Notes: a model not told the origin generated them from the letters alone. A DNA stretch of 64,000 nucleotides from Parapusillimonas granuli (GCF_013416525.1 NZ_JACCEM010000004.1:414250-478249); one strand, 5' to 3'. Numbered from the stretch's first letter, positions 45,651 through 54,922 are shown. Program-made: numbers and translations.

Positions 45651-47798
45651 TCAGAACTTCATCTGGAAGGTCACGACCACATTGCGGCCGGTGGCCGGCA
45701 GTTCCTCCATGGACGCCCGATAGCCCTTGTCCAGGATGTTGTTGAAGTGAACCGCGACCTGCTGCCTGTTTTCCTTGCCGCGGGCGGCGCCCAAGGCAAG
45801 ATTCAAAGTGCCCCAGCCGGGCAGGCGCCGCGTGGTCGCCACGCCGTCCGACGCCACCGTCTGCCGCGACTGCGTGGAGGCCCGGGTGAACAGATCCGCC
45901 CAGACGTCCACGCCGGACAGCGTATTGTCATAGCGCAGGCCGATCCGCCCCGTCAACGCCGGCGTATCGCTGTCGTATGTCGACAGCGACCCGAGCTTGA
46001 GCTTGCGCCTCGTCCACGCGCCCGATACATAAGGCGTGAACGATGTGCCGGGTATCGCATATTCGGCGGCCAGCTCCAGGCCATGGGTGTCGGCGCCGTC
46101 GGCGTTCACATAGATATAGCCGCCCGGATCGGTCGCGGCCTGGCACGCGGCATTGCCCGCGCAAGGCTGGGTGGTGATGTAGTTCTTGGCGCGCATGTAG
46201 TAGGCGGTGGCGTCCAGCGTCAGCCCGCCCAGGCTGTAGCGCGCGCCGATCTCGATGTTGCGCGATGTTTCGGGAGACAGATTGGGATTGCCGTAGGTGA
46301 GCGTCCCTCGGCCCGCCGATGTGTCCGTGAACATCTGCAGCAGGGTGGGCGTAATGTAGCCTTCCGAGTACAGGGCGCGCAGCGTCGTATTGCTCACTCC
46401 GGTATAGGTCAGCCCCAGCGACTTCACCAGCTTGCCCGTGTCGCCGCCCTGCCCCGCGCGCGCCGGATCGCTGGTTTCGCTCAGGCTCGCCTTGACATGG
46501 TAATACCGCAGCCCGCCGATCAGCTTGAGATCCTTGGCCAGCGACCATTCGTCCTGCAGGAAGGCGGACATCGTACGGATCGACGCGCGGTCCTGCCGCA
46601 AGGAACTGACGGCCGACGGCGGCCTTGGGCCGATCGCCGTGCGGGTTTCGGACGTCTTCGCCGTATCCAGGTCGTCCATCAGGTAATGCACGCCGGCAAT
46701 GGTGTAATGGGACGGGTGCAATTGCAGGTCGACCTGCGCGGTGCCGCCGTAATTGATGTTGCGATCGTCCGACGTCGACGTGACGCCGACATTGATCATC
46801 GGAGTGGGCCGCATGGCGACGCGGTTGGCGAACAAGCGGTCGACCGTCTGGTAGTAGGCATCGACATGCACCTTGCGCACGATCGGGCTCAGGTCCTCGC
46901 CGGTGTAGTAGAGGCCGACCTTGGTCAGGTCGCGCTTGGGCAGCTCGATGCTGAAATCCGTGACGGGGTATTCATATGAAGACGGGTCCGTCCAGCTGTC
47001 CGTATCCAGCCGGTGCTGGTTGGCCTTGAGGGCAAGATAGTGGTTGCGCTTTTCGCCCAGGGTATAGCCCAGATGCAGCGCCACGTCGCGGTTGCGGTAG
47101 GCGGACCCTTCCAGCCTGCCGCTGGCGCTATAAGGCCCTTCCGGAACCTTGCGGTCGCCGTGCCGATCGCCGCTGGCCGACACCCGATAGTCAAAATCCC
47201 CCAGGGTGCCCGAGACGGCGCTCCATCCCTGCCTGCCGCTGGAGCCCGAATACCACGCGCCGCCCACTTCCAGTTCGATGGGCTTGGACGCGCCCCGCCG
47301 CGTGATGATGTTGATCACGCCGCCTATCGCCTTGGCGCCGTACAGCACCGAGGCCGGGCCGCGCACGACTTCGATGCGCTCGACGTTGGCCGGGTCGACG
47401 AGGATGGGCGTGCCATAGGTGCTGTGGTCGGTGATTTCCTGCCCGTCCACGAGGATGGTGACCCGCTGCGAAGATTCGCCCCGTATGCGGATGCGCTTCA
47501 TGCCCGGCGCCGAGGCATCGATCAGCGTCACGCCCGGCACGTCGCGCAGCAACTCGGCGATGCTTTCAGGCGCCTGCTGCTCGATCTGATTCCGGTCGAT
47601 GACGGACACCGACGCCGGATTGTCCTGGATGGAGGTGGCCGTGCGTGTCCCCGCGACCGTAATGGTATCCAGCCATGAGGCCCGCCCCGACGCGGCCTCG
47701 CCCGTCCTGCCGGTGTTTTCAGCCGCCTCGACGGAGGCGGACGCCAGGCAGGAGGCCGCCAACGCCAGTGCCGCTGTGGCCAGAGTTGTATTGTTCAT
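45651..47798 (-). CDS. TonB-dependent outer-membrane receptor (iron/heme type)
   Basis: 715 residues: signal peptide (ALALAASCLASASVEAAE), TonB box-like TITVAGTR, plug domain with RIRGESSQRVTILVDGQE and EVVRGPASVLYG, and a 22-strand barrel ending RNVVVTFQMKF with terminal Phe. NPNLSPETS in the barrel is common in heme and siderophore receptors. It is preceded by a small gene and a good Fur box, so it is probably iron-repressed. The ligand cannot be set; there is no FRAP box, which weakens a hemin assignment. Confidence 0.93.
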   Translation of the reverse strand: MNNTTLATAALALAASCLASASVEAAENTGRTGEAASGRASWLDTITVAGTRTATSIQDNPASVSVIDRNQIEQQAPESIAELLRDVPGVTLIDASAPGMKRIRIRGESSQRVTILVDGQEITDHSTYGTPILVDPANVERIEVVRGPASVLYGAKAIGGVINIITRRGASKPIELEVGGAWYSGSSGRQGWSAVSGTLGDFDYRVSASGDRHGDRKVPEGPYSASGRLEGSAYRNRDVALHLGYTLGEKRNHYLALKANQHRLDTDSWTDPSSYEYPVTDFSIELPKRDLTKVGLYYTGEDLSPIVRKVHVDAYYQTVDRLFANRVAMRPTPMINVGVTSTSDDRNINYGGTAQVDLQLHPSHYTIAGVHYLMDDLDTAKTSETRTAIGPRPPSAVSSLRQDRASIRTMSAFLQDEWSLAKDLKLIGGLRYYHVKASLSETSDPARAGQGGDTGKLVKSLGLTYTGVSNTTLRALYSEGYITPTLLQMFTDTSAGRGTLTYGNPNLSPETSRNIEIGARYSLGGLTLDATAYYMRAKNYITTQPCAGNAACQAATDPGGYIYVNADGADTHGLELAAEYAIPGTSFTPYVSGAWTRRKLKLGSLSTYDSDTPALTGRIGLRYDNTLSGVDVWADLFTRASTQSRQTVASDGVATTRRLPGWGTLNLALGAARGKENRQQVAVHFNNILDKGYRASMEELPATGRNVVVTFQMKF

Positions 47799-47873
47799 GA
47801 GTAGTTCCCGTACTAGCCGGCCGCGGCCCCATGCCGCGCCCCGTACAGGAAGCGAATGCCGTCCTCCTTGGCG

Positions 47874-48233
47874 TCATTGCGCTTTCGCCAGCAGCTTCTG
47901 GGCGGAAGTGGCGCAATACGCCGGCTCGCCGCCATCCGGCCGGCATGCCTGGCCGGGAGCCATCCATTGGACGCTCGCCCGCCGCTCGCCGATGCGGATC
48001 AGATAGCTCTGACGCTCCTTGCCTTGCGCGTCGCCGTGCACGAACGGTTCGAACCGCGCTTCGGACTCCCGGCACAGGATGCGCTCGATCCGTGTCCCGC
48101 CCTTTTCCAGGATGGCGCGCACGGCGGTCGCGCGCCGCTCGCAGTCCGCCATGGTGGGCGTATTGACGAAAGCGGCCGAAAGCTGGCCGCCGTCCGCAAA
48201 AGTGAGGACGAGCATCAGGATACCGATATTCAT
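47874..48233 (-). CDS. Small Fur-linked exported protein, unknown function
   Basis: 119 residues. The hydrophobic N-terminus (MNIGILMLVLTFADG) is short for a signal peptide but suggests export or membrane attachment; Cys residues at TMADCERRA, ILCRESEA, QACRPDG and AYCATSA could form two disulfides. No family recognised. It lies between the Fur box and the TonB receptor gene on the same strand, so it belongs to the iron regulon; a periplasmic accessory role for the receptor is only a guess. Confidence 0.6.
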   Translation of the reverse strand: MNIGILMLVLTFADGGQLSAAFVNTPTMADCERRATAVRAILEKGGTRIERILCRESEARFEPFVHGDAQGKERQSYLIRIGERRASVQWMAPGQACRPDGGEPAYCATSAQKLLAKAQ

Positions 48234-48258
48234 GGCTGGATTAAAAATTAATACAAGT

Positions 48259-48277
48259 CATAATGATAATAATTCTT
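48259..48277. promoter_or_regulatory. Fur box upstream of TonB receptor unit
   Basis: The 19 bases CATAATGATAATAATTCTT match the consensus GATAATGATAATCATTATC at 15 positions. They lie 26 bases before the first gene of the receptor unit, in a markedly A/T-rich stretch. Repression by Fur-iron is predicted. Confidence 0.8.
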
Positions 48278-48338
48278 TTTTAAATTTTATTGATGAAAAT
48301 CAAGAAAAGATTTTATGTAGGCGAACCGCTATGCCGGC

Positions 48339-49565
48339 CTAGCGCCCATCTGTCGGCCGCGGGTCGGGCGGCAGCAGCAAGACGATCGCCGCCGTGCAGA
48401 CCGCGATGCCCGCCATGCCCAGGAACAGCGAAGCAAAGCTGGACGCCTTGACGACGGGGCCCAGCAGCCACACCGCCAAGGAACTGACCCCGAAAGACAC
48501 GGCCAGGCGCATGCCCGCCACGCGCGAACGCACGCTGTCGTCCACGTACTTGACGATCATGGCGTCCGTGAAAGGGATGCTGCCGAAGATGCACACCATG
48601 GCGCCGAGCAGCGCGAAGAAGAGCCACCAGCCATTGGCCATGGCGGCCAGCACCAGCCAGGGTACCTGGGCCAGCACCATGCACAGGTACAAGCGCTTGA
48701 GCGGGATCTTGTCGATCAGGTGGCCCACCACCACCTGGGTCAGCGACGCCAGCGTATAGATCACGGCCAAGAGCAGCCCGATCAGCGCGGGGTCGTGGAC
48801 CAGGCCGTCGAAACGCTCCGTCAGGAACTGGGTGTTGCCGTTGGTGGTGAAGTTGAACAACAGGCTGCCCGTGATGGCCGCCGCGGTCATGACGAGCAAG
48901 GCGCGAGCCAGCTGGCCCGGCGGCAGCACCACCTGGGGCGGCTTGCGGCTGCGCCCGGGCGCCGGCCCTTGGGATTCGCACAGCAGCGCGAATGCGACGC
49001 CGCAGCCCAGCGAGATCAGCCCGGGCACGGCGAAAGCGGCGCGCCAGCCCCACCACTGCACCAGCAAGCCCGTGAGCAGCGCCGCGCCGGCCACGCCCAG
49101 ATTGCCGGCCAGGCCGTTGATGCCGATCACCGCGCCGGGCCGGCTGGCCCGCTGGACCAGCATGGGGATGCCCACCGGATGGTAAATGGATGCGAAGATG
49201 CCGATGGACGCCAGCCCGCCCGCAAGCTGCCAGGGCCCTTGCGCCAGCGACGTGAGCAGCGCCGCCGCCCCCAGCCCGAAGAAGAAGACCAGCATCATCT
49301 GCCGCCGGCCCCATAGATCGCCCAGCCGGCCCGAAGGGACCGACCCGATGCCGAACAGGAAGAAAGCGCCTACGCTGTAAGGCATCAAGTCTTCCCAGCG
49401 GGCGAAGCCGAATTCGTCGGCGATGGCCCCCACGGCCGTGGCGAAGATGAGCAGGAACAGGTGGTCGAGCGCATGGCCGACGTTGAGCAGCAGCGCCACC
49501 TGGCGGGGGTGGTCTTTGACCACGGCGGATTCGAGATCCGCCGGCGAGGACGTTTTCGTATTCAT
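48339..49565 (-). CDS. MFS transporter (fosmidomycin-resistance-protein-like)
   Basis: 408 residues with 12 predicted helices. The helix 2-3 loop GRLGDLWGRRQMM is the major facilitator signature, and the ASIYHPVGIPM segment resembles the FHP motif of Fsr-type efflux proteins. Likely proton-driven drug or metabolite efflux, substrate unknown. It is divergent from an AraC regulator 63 bases away, which is the probable controller. It ends before the Fur-box region, so iron control is not implied. Confidence 0.87.
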   Translation of the reverse strand: MNTKTSSPADLESAVVKDHPRQVALLLNVGHALDHLFLLIFATAVGAIADEFGFARWEDLMPYSVGAFFLFGIGSVPSGRLGDLWGRRQMMLVFFFGLGAAALLTSLAQGPWQLAGGLASIGIFASIYHPVGIPMLVQRASRPGAVIGINGLAGNLGVAGAALLTGLLVQWWGWRAAFAVPGLISLGCGVAFALLCESQGPAPGRSRKPPQVVLPPGQLARALLVMTAAAITGSLLFNFTTNGNTQFLTERFDGLVHDPALIGLLLAVIYTLASLTQVVVGHLIDKIPLKRLYLCMVLAQVPWLVLAAMANGWWLFFALLGAMVCIFGSIPFTDAMIVKYVDDSVRSRVAGMRLAVSFGVSSLAVWLLGPVVKASSFASLFLGMAGIAVCTAAIVLLLPPDPRPTDGR

Positions 49566-49628
49566 GCCGATAGTCTGACTGATATAGAATGAGTCGTCTT
49601 TCGAGGTTTTTCAACAGACTATCGCGAA

Positions 49629-50423
49629 ATGGACACTCTGATCCTGCAGGCCGGCCCGCATGCGATTTCGCCTGTCGTCCTGCCCGACGCCGACGCGGGG
49701 CCCATGCTGGTCGCCCGCCGGCGTTCCTTTCCCGCCGGCGCGCGCATCGACGCGCACCAGCACGTACGCGGCCAGTTCCTGTTCGCCGCGGCCGGCACCA
49801 TGCTCGTGCGCACCCCGGGCCATGCCTGGCTGGTCCCTCCCAGCCGCGCCCTGTGGATACCCGCCGGCACGGAACACGCCATCGACGCATACGGCGGCCT
49901 CGACATGCGCACGCTCTACCTGAACGCCGCCAGCGCCGAAACACTGCCGCGAGGCTGCGTGGTGCTGGAGGTCACGGCGCTGCTGCGCGAACTGATCATG
50001 CGCATGACCTCCCCCGAATCCCTGGACGGAACGGAAGCCATCGCGCTGATCGGCCGCCTGGCGGTGCTTGAGATCGGCCGCCTGCAAAGCTGCGCGCTCC
50101 AACTGCCCATGCCGGCCAGCCCCGACCTGCTCGGCCTGTGCGAACGGGTGCTGAAGAACCCGGCCCGCGTCGACGGCGAACCGGTCTCGGCAAGCTCGCG
50201 CAGCCTGTACCGGCGTTTCCGCGCCGAGACCGGGCTCAGCTATGTGCAATGGCGCAAGCAAGCCTGCCTGCTCCATGCGGTACGCCTGCTCGGTGCAGGC
50301 CAACCGGTCACCCAGGTCGCCCTGGACCTGGGCTACGAAAGCCCGAGCGCATTCTCGACGATGTTCCGCCGCAGCCTGGGCGTCACGCCGCGCGCGTTCT
50401 CGCCGCGGCACACCAAGACATAG
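49629..50423 (+). CDS. AraC-family transcriptional regulator
   Basis: 264 residues: N-terminal cupin-like sensing domain (IDAHQHVRGQFLFAAAGTM, with conserved His) and a C-terminal double helix-turn-helix (SYVQWRKQACLLHAVRLL and TQVALDLGYESPSAFSTMF, ending GVTPRAF). It is divergent from the MFS gene and may activate it in response to its ligand. Eleven bases separate it from the ECF sigma gene, but there is no sign they share function. Confidence 0.9.
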   Translation: MDTLILQAGPHAISPVVLPDADAGPMLVARRRSFPAGARIDAHQHVRGQFLFAAAGTMLVRTPGHAWLVPPSRALWIPAGTEHAIDAYGGLDMRTLYLNAASAETLPRGCVVLEVTALLRELIMRMTSPESLDGTEAIALIGRLAVLEIGRLQSCALQLPMPASPDLLGLCERVLKNPARVDGEPVSASSRSLYRRFRAETGLSYVQWRKQACLLHAVRLLGAGQPVTQVALDLGYESPSAFSTMFRRSLGVTPRAFSPRHTKT

Positions 50424-50434
50424 CGAAGGCCCTC

Positions 50435-51322
50435 ATGGACGACACGACAAACACTTTCAATCGGCTTCGTCCGCGATTGCAGAAGATCGCTTACCGGATG
50501 CTGGGCGCGGTCGCCGAAGCGGAAGACGTCGTGCAGGATGCCTGGCTGCGCTGGCATGCGGCGCAGCCAGATGTCGACAATGCCGAAGCATGGCTCGTCT
50601 CGGTGACGACCCGCCTGTCCATTGACCGGCTGCGCGCCGCCAAGATCCAGCGGGAATACTATTCAGGAATCTGGCTGCCGGAGCCCCAGATGACCGAGCC
50701 GCCGGCAACGCCCGAACAGATCAACGAACGTGCCGACGATGTATCGATGGCCTTCCTGATACTGCTCGAAAGCCTTACACCCGAAGCCCGCGCCGCCTTC
50801 CTTCTGCATGAAGTCTTCGATGTCGACTATGGTCGGATCGCCGATACGCTGGGCAAGACCCAGGCGGCATGCCGGCAGCTCGTAAGCCGAGCAAAAGCGC
50901 AACTGCGCGACGATCGCCCGCGATTTACCGTGCCCCGCGCGACGCATCATCGTCTGATGCAGACCTTTGCCCAGGTCCTTGAACGCGGCGACCTTGCCGG
51001 AATCCATGCGCTGCTTGCCGAAGACGCCATGCTGATGGGCGACGGCGGAGGCCGGGTCAGCAGCTTTCCCAAGCCCATGGTGGGCGGCAGGCGCATCGCG
51101 CAACTCTTCTTTGCCGCAACGCGGCGCTACAAAGACGAACTGCACATCGAACTGGCCGCCCTCAATGGACAGTGGGCTCTGCTGCGCTTCATCCAGGGCC
51201 GGCTGGAATCCGCGCAGCTTTTCGAACTGGACGGCGAGCGCATTGCCCGCATCTACGTTCAGCGCAACCCCGACAAGCTGGCCCGCATCGCAGCGGCCTA
51301 TTCGGACCGCCAGGCCTATTGA
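50435..51322 (+). CDS. sigJ: ECF41-type RNA polymerase sigma factor with SnoaL-like C-terminal domain
   Basis: 295 residues: sigma-2 domain (KIAYRMLGAVAEAEDVVQDAWLRW), sigma-4 HTH (GRIADTLGKTQAACRQLVSRAK) and an extra 100-residue SnoaL-like domain. The C-terminal part carries DGGGRV and NPDKL, the two signature motifs reported for ECF41 sigma factors, in which the extension regulates activity in place of an anti-sigma factor. ECF41 genes are usually next to carboxymuconolactone decarboxylase, oxidoreductase or epimerase genes, and such genes follow here. The inducing signal is unknown. Confidence 0.9.
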   Translation: MDDTTNTFNRLRPRLQKIAYRMLGAVAEAEDVVQDAWLRWHAAQPDVDNAEAWLVSVTTRLSIDRLRAAKIQREYYSGIWLPEPQMTEPPATPEQINERADDVSMAFLILLESLTPEARAAFLLHEVFDVDYGRIADTLGKTQAACRQLVSRAKAQLRDDRPRFTVPRATHHRLMQTFAQVLERGDLAGIHALLAEDAMLMGDGGGRVSSFPKPMVGGRRIAQLFFAATRRYKDELHIELAALNGQWALLRFIQGRLESAQLFELDGERIARIYVQRNPDKLARIAAAYSDRQAY

Positions 51323-51445
51323 AGCCCTGGCATGCTGCGCTTTCCTCCTTTGGTGCGCATCGGGCAACAGTCTGTACCCATCTGCATGCCTACCCCCGTG
51401 CCGCATTCGTCCCTACCATGGCGACATAGGGCTTTCCGCCGCTAT

Positions 51446-51469
51446 CGTCACCCGGACAAGAGTGCCGTC
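51446..51469 (+). promoter_or_regulatory. Possible ECF41 target promoter
   Basis: CGTCACC followed 13 bases later by CGTC resembles the ECF41 promoter elements TGTCAC and CGTC, 21 bases before the start codon of the next gene. The spacing is about three bases shorter than the reported consensus, so the call is weak. Confidence 0.3.
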
Positions 51470-51490
51470 TTACCATCGACAGGAGCAACC

Positions 51491-51970
51491 ATGACCCAAC
51501 GCATCAACTATATTCAGCAATCGCCGGAATTATTCAAGAAGTTCCTCGAATTCAGCAATGCCCTGAAGAACAGCGCCATAGAGGAAGCCATCCGCGACCT
51601 GGTTTCGATCCGCGCCTCGCAGCTCAATGGCTGCGGCTTCTGCCTCGACATGCACGTAAAAGAAGCGCATATTCACGGCGAACGTCCCTTGCGCCTGTAT
51701 CATGTGGCGACCTGGCGCGAATCGACGCTTTTCTCTCCGCGCGAACGCGCAGCCCTGGCGTGGACCGAGGTCCTGACCAAGCTTCCCGACCACGGGGTGC
51801 CCGACGAAATCTATGAACGGGTGCTTACCCAATTCAATGAAAAAGAGCTGTCCGACCTGACCTTCGCGGTGATGGTCATCAATGGGTGGAACCGCGCAAA
51901 CGTCGCATTCAGGACGGTGCCCGGATCCGCCGACAAGGCCTTCGGCCTGGACAAGGCGAATCTCGCTTGA
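51491..51970 (+). CDS. Carboxymuconolactone decarboxylase (AhpD-like) family protein
   Basis: 159 residues. The segment SIRASQLNGCGFCLDMHVKE carries CxxC with the downstream His of AhpD-like proteins, giving a thiol-based peroxidase or reductase prediction. AGGAG lies seven bases before the ATG. As the gene after the ECF41 sigma factor, it is the expected target of that sigma factor. Ligand or oxidant unknown. Confidence 0.9.
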   Translation: MTQRINYIQQSPELFKKFLEFSNALKNSAIEEAIRDLVSIRASQLNGCGFCLDMHVKEAHIHGERPLRLYHVATWRESTLFSPRERAALAWTEVLTKLPDHGVPDEIYERVLTQFNEKELSDLTFAVMVINGWNRANVAFRTVPGSADKAFGLDKANLA

Positions 51971-52057
51971 CCGTTCCGGCCAGGCGGTCTGGACTGCCTT
52001 AACAGGAAAATAACGCAGCAGCGTCACAAACCGTGGTCCCCATACGTCTAGTCGAGT

Positions 52058-53080
52058 ATGGATACCACGACACACTTCCCGGCGCCGAAAGATCGCGGGC
52101 GCCACTCCGCCGTCGGCGTCGCTGACCCGCTCGCCGGCAGCTTCATCACCAGCTACGCAGGCGTCATCGCCTTTCTGGCCGTCGCCGACGAGGGCAGTTT
52201 TTCACGGGCGAGCGATCGTCTGGGCATCGGCCGCTCCGCGGTCAGCCGTAGCGTCCAGAAGCTCGAGGCGCAGCTGGATGCCCGCCTGTTCCATCGGACG
52301 ACCCGAAGCACGGCGCTGACACGCGAAGGCGAGCTGTTCTACCGGAACTGCCAGCCCGGGGTGGCGCGCATCGTCCAAGCGCTGGAAGACTTGCGTGAAC
52401 TGCGCGACGGCCCGCCACGCGGCCACCTACGCATCCATTCGAACCCGGGCTTCGGCCGCAAGGTGATCGCTCCGCTGCTGCATGGCTTTCATGCACTGTA
52501 CCCCGACATCACTCTTGAACTCCTGCTGGACGATCGTCCCGCAGACTTCACGGTGGACCGCATCGATGTGTCATTCCGGGACGGCCGCATGGAAGACTCC
52601 GATATCGTGGCGCGGCAATTGATACCGATGCAGATGATCACCTGCGCCTCGCCTGCCTACGCGGAAGCCAAGGGCCTGCCGCGCCGTGTCGATGAACTGG
52701 CCGGCCATCGCTGCATCAACTATCGCACCGCTACGGGCCGGATCCGGGAATGGGAATTCAAGATCGACGGTTACGCCAAGCGTCATCTGCCGCCCGCCCA
52801 GCATACGTTCAACGACTTGGATCTGATCCTGCAGGCGGTGTTGCATGGTCAAGGCATTGCCCAGCTTCCCGCATACCTGGTGTGTGAACTGGTCAAGAGC
52901 CGCAAGCTGACCGTATGCCTGGCCCAGCATGCGCCCGACGACGGCGGCCACTATCTTTGCTACTTGAGCCGCAAGCAGCTTCCCGCGCGGATCCGCGTGT
53001 TCATCGATCATGTGACCGAACAGGCGCGTTCATTGGACCTGCAGTGCCTGACCACTCTGGCGACCACACCCTCGACCTGA
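52058..53080 (+). CDS. LysR-family regulator
   Basis: 340 residues: N-terminal winged HTH (FLAVADEGSFSRASDRLGIG with SAVSRSVQKLEAQLDARLF) after an unusually long 35-residue N-terminal arm, then the periplasmic-binding-like effector domain. Possibly the true start is at a later methionine, but none is close. It lies upstream of the NmrA-like, OsmC and SDR genes on the same strand and may control them or the ECF41 group. Confidence 0.88.
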   Translation: MDTTTHFPAPKDRGRHSAVGVADPLAGSFITSYAGVIAFLAVADEGSFSRASDRLGIGRSAVSRSVQKLEAQLDARLFHRTTRSTALTREGELFYRNCQPGVARIVQALEDLRELRDGPPRGHLRIHSNPGFGRKVIAPLLHGFHALYPDITLELLLDDRPADFTVDRIDVSFRDGRMEDSDIVARQLIPMQMITCASPAYAEAKGLPRRVDELAGHRCINYRTATGRIREWEFKIDGYAKRHLPPAQHTFNDLDLILQAVLHGQGIAQLPAYLVCELVKSRKLTVCLAQHAPDDGGHYLCYLSRKQLPARIRVFIDHVTEQARSLDLQCLTTLATTPST

Positions 53081-53192
53081 GGTTCGCCTGATTGGTGCGC
53101 TTGATGCAACACCATGGGTCCGCCGCCGATCCTACCGGTAGGCAAGGCGCAGTCCTAAAATTTTTTCACGCAGCTCAATTCAAGAGAACCCC

Positions 53193-53585
53193 ATGAAAAT
53201 CGTCGTCATCGGAGGCACCGGCCTCATCGGCAGCAAAGTAGTCGGCAAACTGGAAGCGCTGGGCCATCGCGTCGTTGCCGCTGCGCCGGCAGCAGGGATC
53301 AACACCATCACCGGAGAAGGGCTGGCCGAAGCCATGTCGGGCGCCCACACCGTTGTCGACCTTGCCAACTCCCCTTCGTTCGCTGTCCAGGAAGTCCTTG
53401 AGTTCTTCGAGACCTCCGGCCGCAATCTGTTCGCCGCCGAGATCGCCGCAGGCGTGCGCCACCATATCGCGCTATCTGTCGTCGGCGCCGAACTCGGCAA
53501 CGACACCCTGATTCCGGGCGACAAGCCCTGGCTCGGCACCGTGAACTTCGATACCTGGATCGCCCAGTCGCAGCCATCCAGATAA
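53193..53585 (+). pseudogene. NmrA-like SDR with an in-frame internal deletion
   Basis: 130 residues. The N-terminal half is a normal NAD(P)-binding NmrA/SDR start, MKIVVIGGTGLIGSKVVGKL to VRHHIALSVVG, and the C-terminal piece AELGNDTLIPGDKPWLG...NFDTWIAQ looks like the ordinary end of the same family. Full-length relatives are about 250 residues, so roughly 115-120 residues of the middle are missing while the frame is kept. The substrate-binding half is gone, so catalysis is doubtful. Such epimerase-like genes are ECF41 partners. GTCGGCGCC at the junction may be the deletion point. Confidence 0.65.
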
Positions 53586-53604
53586 GCACACCCGGCAGCA
53601 CAAC

Positions 53605-54120
53605 ATGGTCTCCCTGAAACCGCCTCCCTTATCCCTGCTGGACAAGTATCGCGGGCGCGACACGCAAACGCTGTACTCGGCCACCGTCGTCGTGACGGGC
53701 GGCGATGCCGGCCACGGAAGGGCGTCGGGCATCGCACGGTCGGATGACGGCAACCTGTGCGTCCACCTACGGTTGCCCGAAGCGCTTGGCGGACCGGGTG
53801 GAGGCACCAACCCGGAACAACTCTTCGCCGCCGGATACGCCGCCTGCTTCCATGGAGCGCTCAGCCTGCTCGCGGCGCGGATGGGCATTCCGATTCCAGG
53901 CAGCTCGGTGCAAGTGAAGATCGAATTCAGCCGCGACCCCATGGACGGCCTGTTCGCGCTGGCCGCATACACGAGCATCTTTTTGCCCGGCGTTGAACGG
54001 TCCATTGCCGAAGAACTGGTCCGCAACACCGAGCGCTTCTGCCCCTACGCCAAGATGGCGCGGCAAGGTATCACGAACATCGTCGCGCTCGCCCCGTGGG
54101 AGGATACGGACAACCGGTAG
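53605..54120 (+). CDS. OsmC/Ohr-family peroxidase
   Basis: 171 residues with peroxidatic and resolving cysteines in OsmC context: FAAGYAACFHGALSLLA and TERFCPYAKMARQG. The N-terminal DKYRGRDTQTLYSATVVVTGG and the GGGTNPEQLFAAGYAAC stretch are characteristic of Ohr. It reduces organic hydroperoxides using dithiol donors. It is 19 bases after the NmrA-like gene and within the ECF41 group; the pairing with an AhpD-like protein suggests an oxidative-stress regulon. Confidence 0.9.
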   Translation: MVSLKPPPLSLLDKYRGRDTQTLYSATVVVTGGDAGHGRASGIARSDDGNLCVHLRLPEALGGPGGGTNPEQLFAAGYAACFHGALSLLAARMGIPIPGSSVQVKIEFSRDPMDGLFALAAYTSIFLPGVERSIAEELVRNTERFCPYAKMARQGITNIVALAPWEDTDNR

Positions 54121-54169
54121 CCGGTATCGCAGCAATTCAACCATCATCAACCTTATTCCGAACAGCACA

Positions 54170-54922
54170 ATGATTCGATTCAAGAACGAAGTCGTATTGG
54201 TGACCGGCGGCGGTGCCGGCATCGGCTTATCGACCGCAGTGAAATTTGCCGGTCAGGGCGCCCGCGTAATCATTACCGGGCGCAAGCAGGAAACACTGAA
54301 GCAGGCAGCGCGCTCCGCATCAGGAATTGACTACATCGTGGCGGACGCAGGCAAGCCCTCCGATGCCGCGCACACCATCGAAGAGACCATCCGCCGATAC
54401 GGGCGTCTGGACGTGCTGGTCAACAATGCGGGCGCCGGCGCGATCCTGCCCTTGTCCCAGGCCGGCGTTGCTCAAATCAGCGAAATATTCGCCGTAAACG
54501 TGTTCGGACCATCATTGCTTGCAACCGCCGCCCTTCCCCATCTGAAGCAGTCCGCAGGCAGCATCATCAACGTATCGAGCACCTTTGGACACAAGGCGGC
54601 CGAGGCCCTGTCGCATTACGCAGCCAGCAAGGCCGCGCTGGAGCACATGACCCGATGCTGGGCGCTTGAATTGGCACGCGACGGCATACGCGTGAACGCC
54701 GTCGCTGCCGGTCCGACGGACACCGAGTTCCTGTCCCAAAGAATGAAGCTATCGACGGAACAGGTGGAGAGCGTCAAGGCAAGCGAGCGCGCACGAATTC
54801 CGCTCGGCAGACGCGGCCTGCCCGCCGACGTGGCCAGCTGGATCGTTACGCTGGCGTCGCCGGAGGCGGCATGGGTCACAGGACAGGTTTTTACGGTCGA
54901 CGGCGGGCTGAGCGTGAGCTGA
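54170..54922 (+). CDS. Short-chain dehydrogenase/reductase
   Basis: 250-residue classical SDR: cofactor motif LVTGGGAGIGLSTA, NNAGAGAI, catalytic Ser in SIINVSSTFG, the YAASKAALEHM active-site Tyr/Lys pair and the C-terminal VTGQVFTVDGG. It oxidises or reduces an alcohol/ketone with NAD(P); substrate unknown. It follows the OsmC gene by 49 bases and may belong to the ECF41 target group. Confidence 0.92.
   Translation: MIRFKNEVVLVTGGGAGIGLSTAVKFAGQGARVIITGRKQETLKQAARSASGIDYIVADAGKPSDAAHTIEETIRRYGRLDVLVNNAGAGAILPLSQAGVAQISEIFAVNVFGPSLLATAALPHLKQSAGSIINVSSTFGHKAAEALSHYAASKAALEHMTRCWALELARDGIRVNAVAAGPTDTEFLSQRMKLSTEQVESVKASERARIPLGRRGLPADVASWIVTLASPEAAWVTGQVFTVDGGLSVS

Noticed and set aside
48313..49944. 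Very long minus-strand open frame overlapping the MFS gene
   Set aside because: It is a shadow in another frame with Arg/Gly/Ala-rich sequence; the MFS frame carries the real motifs.
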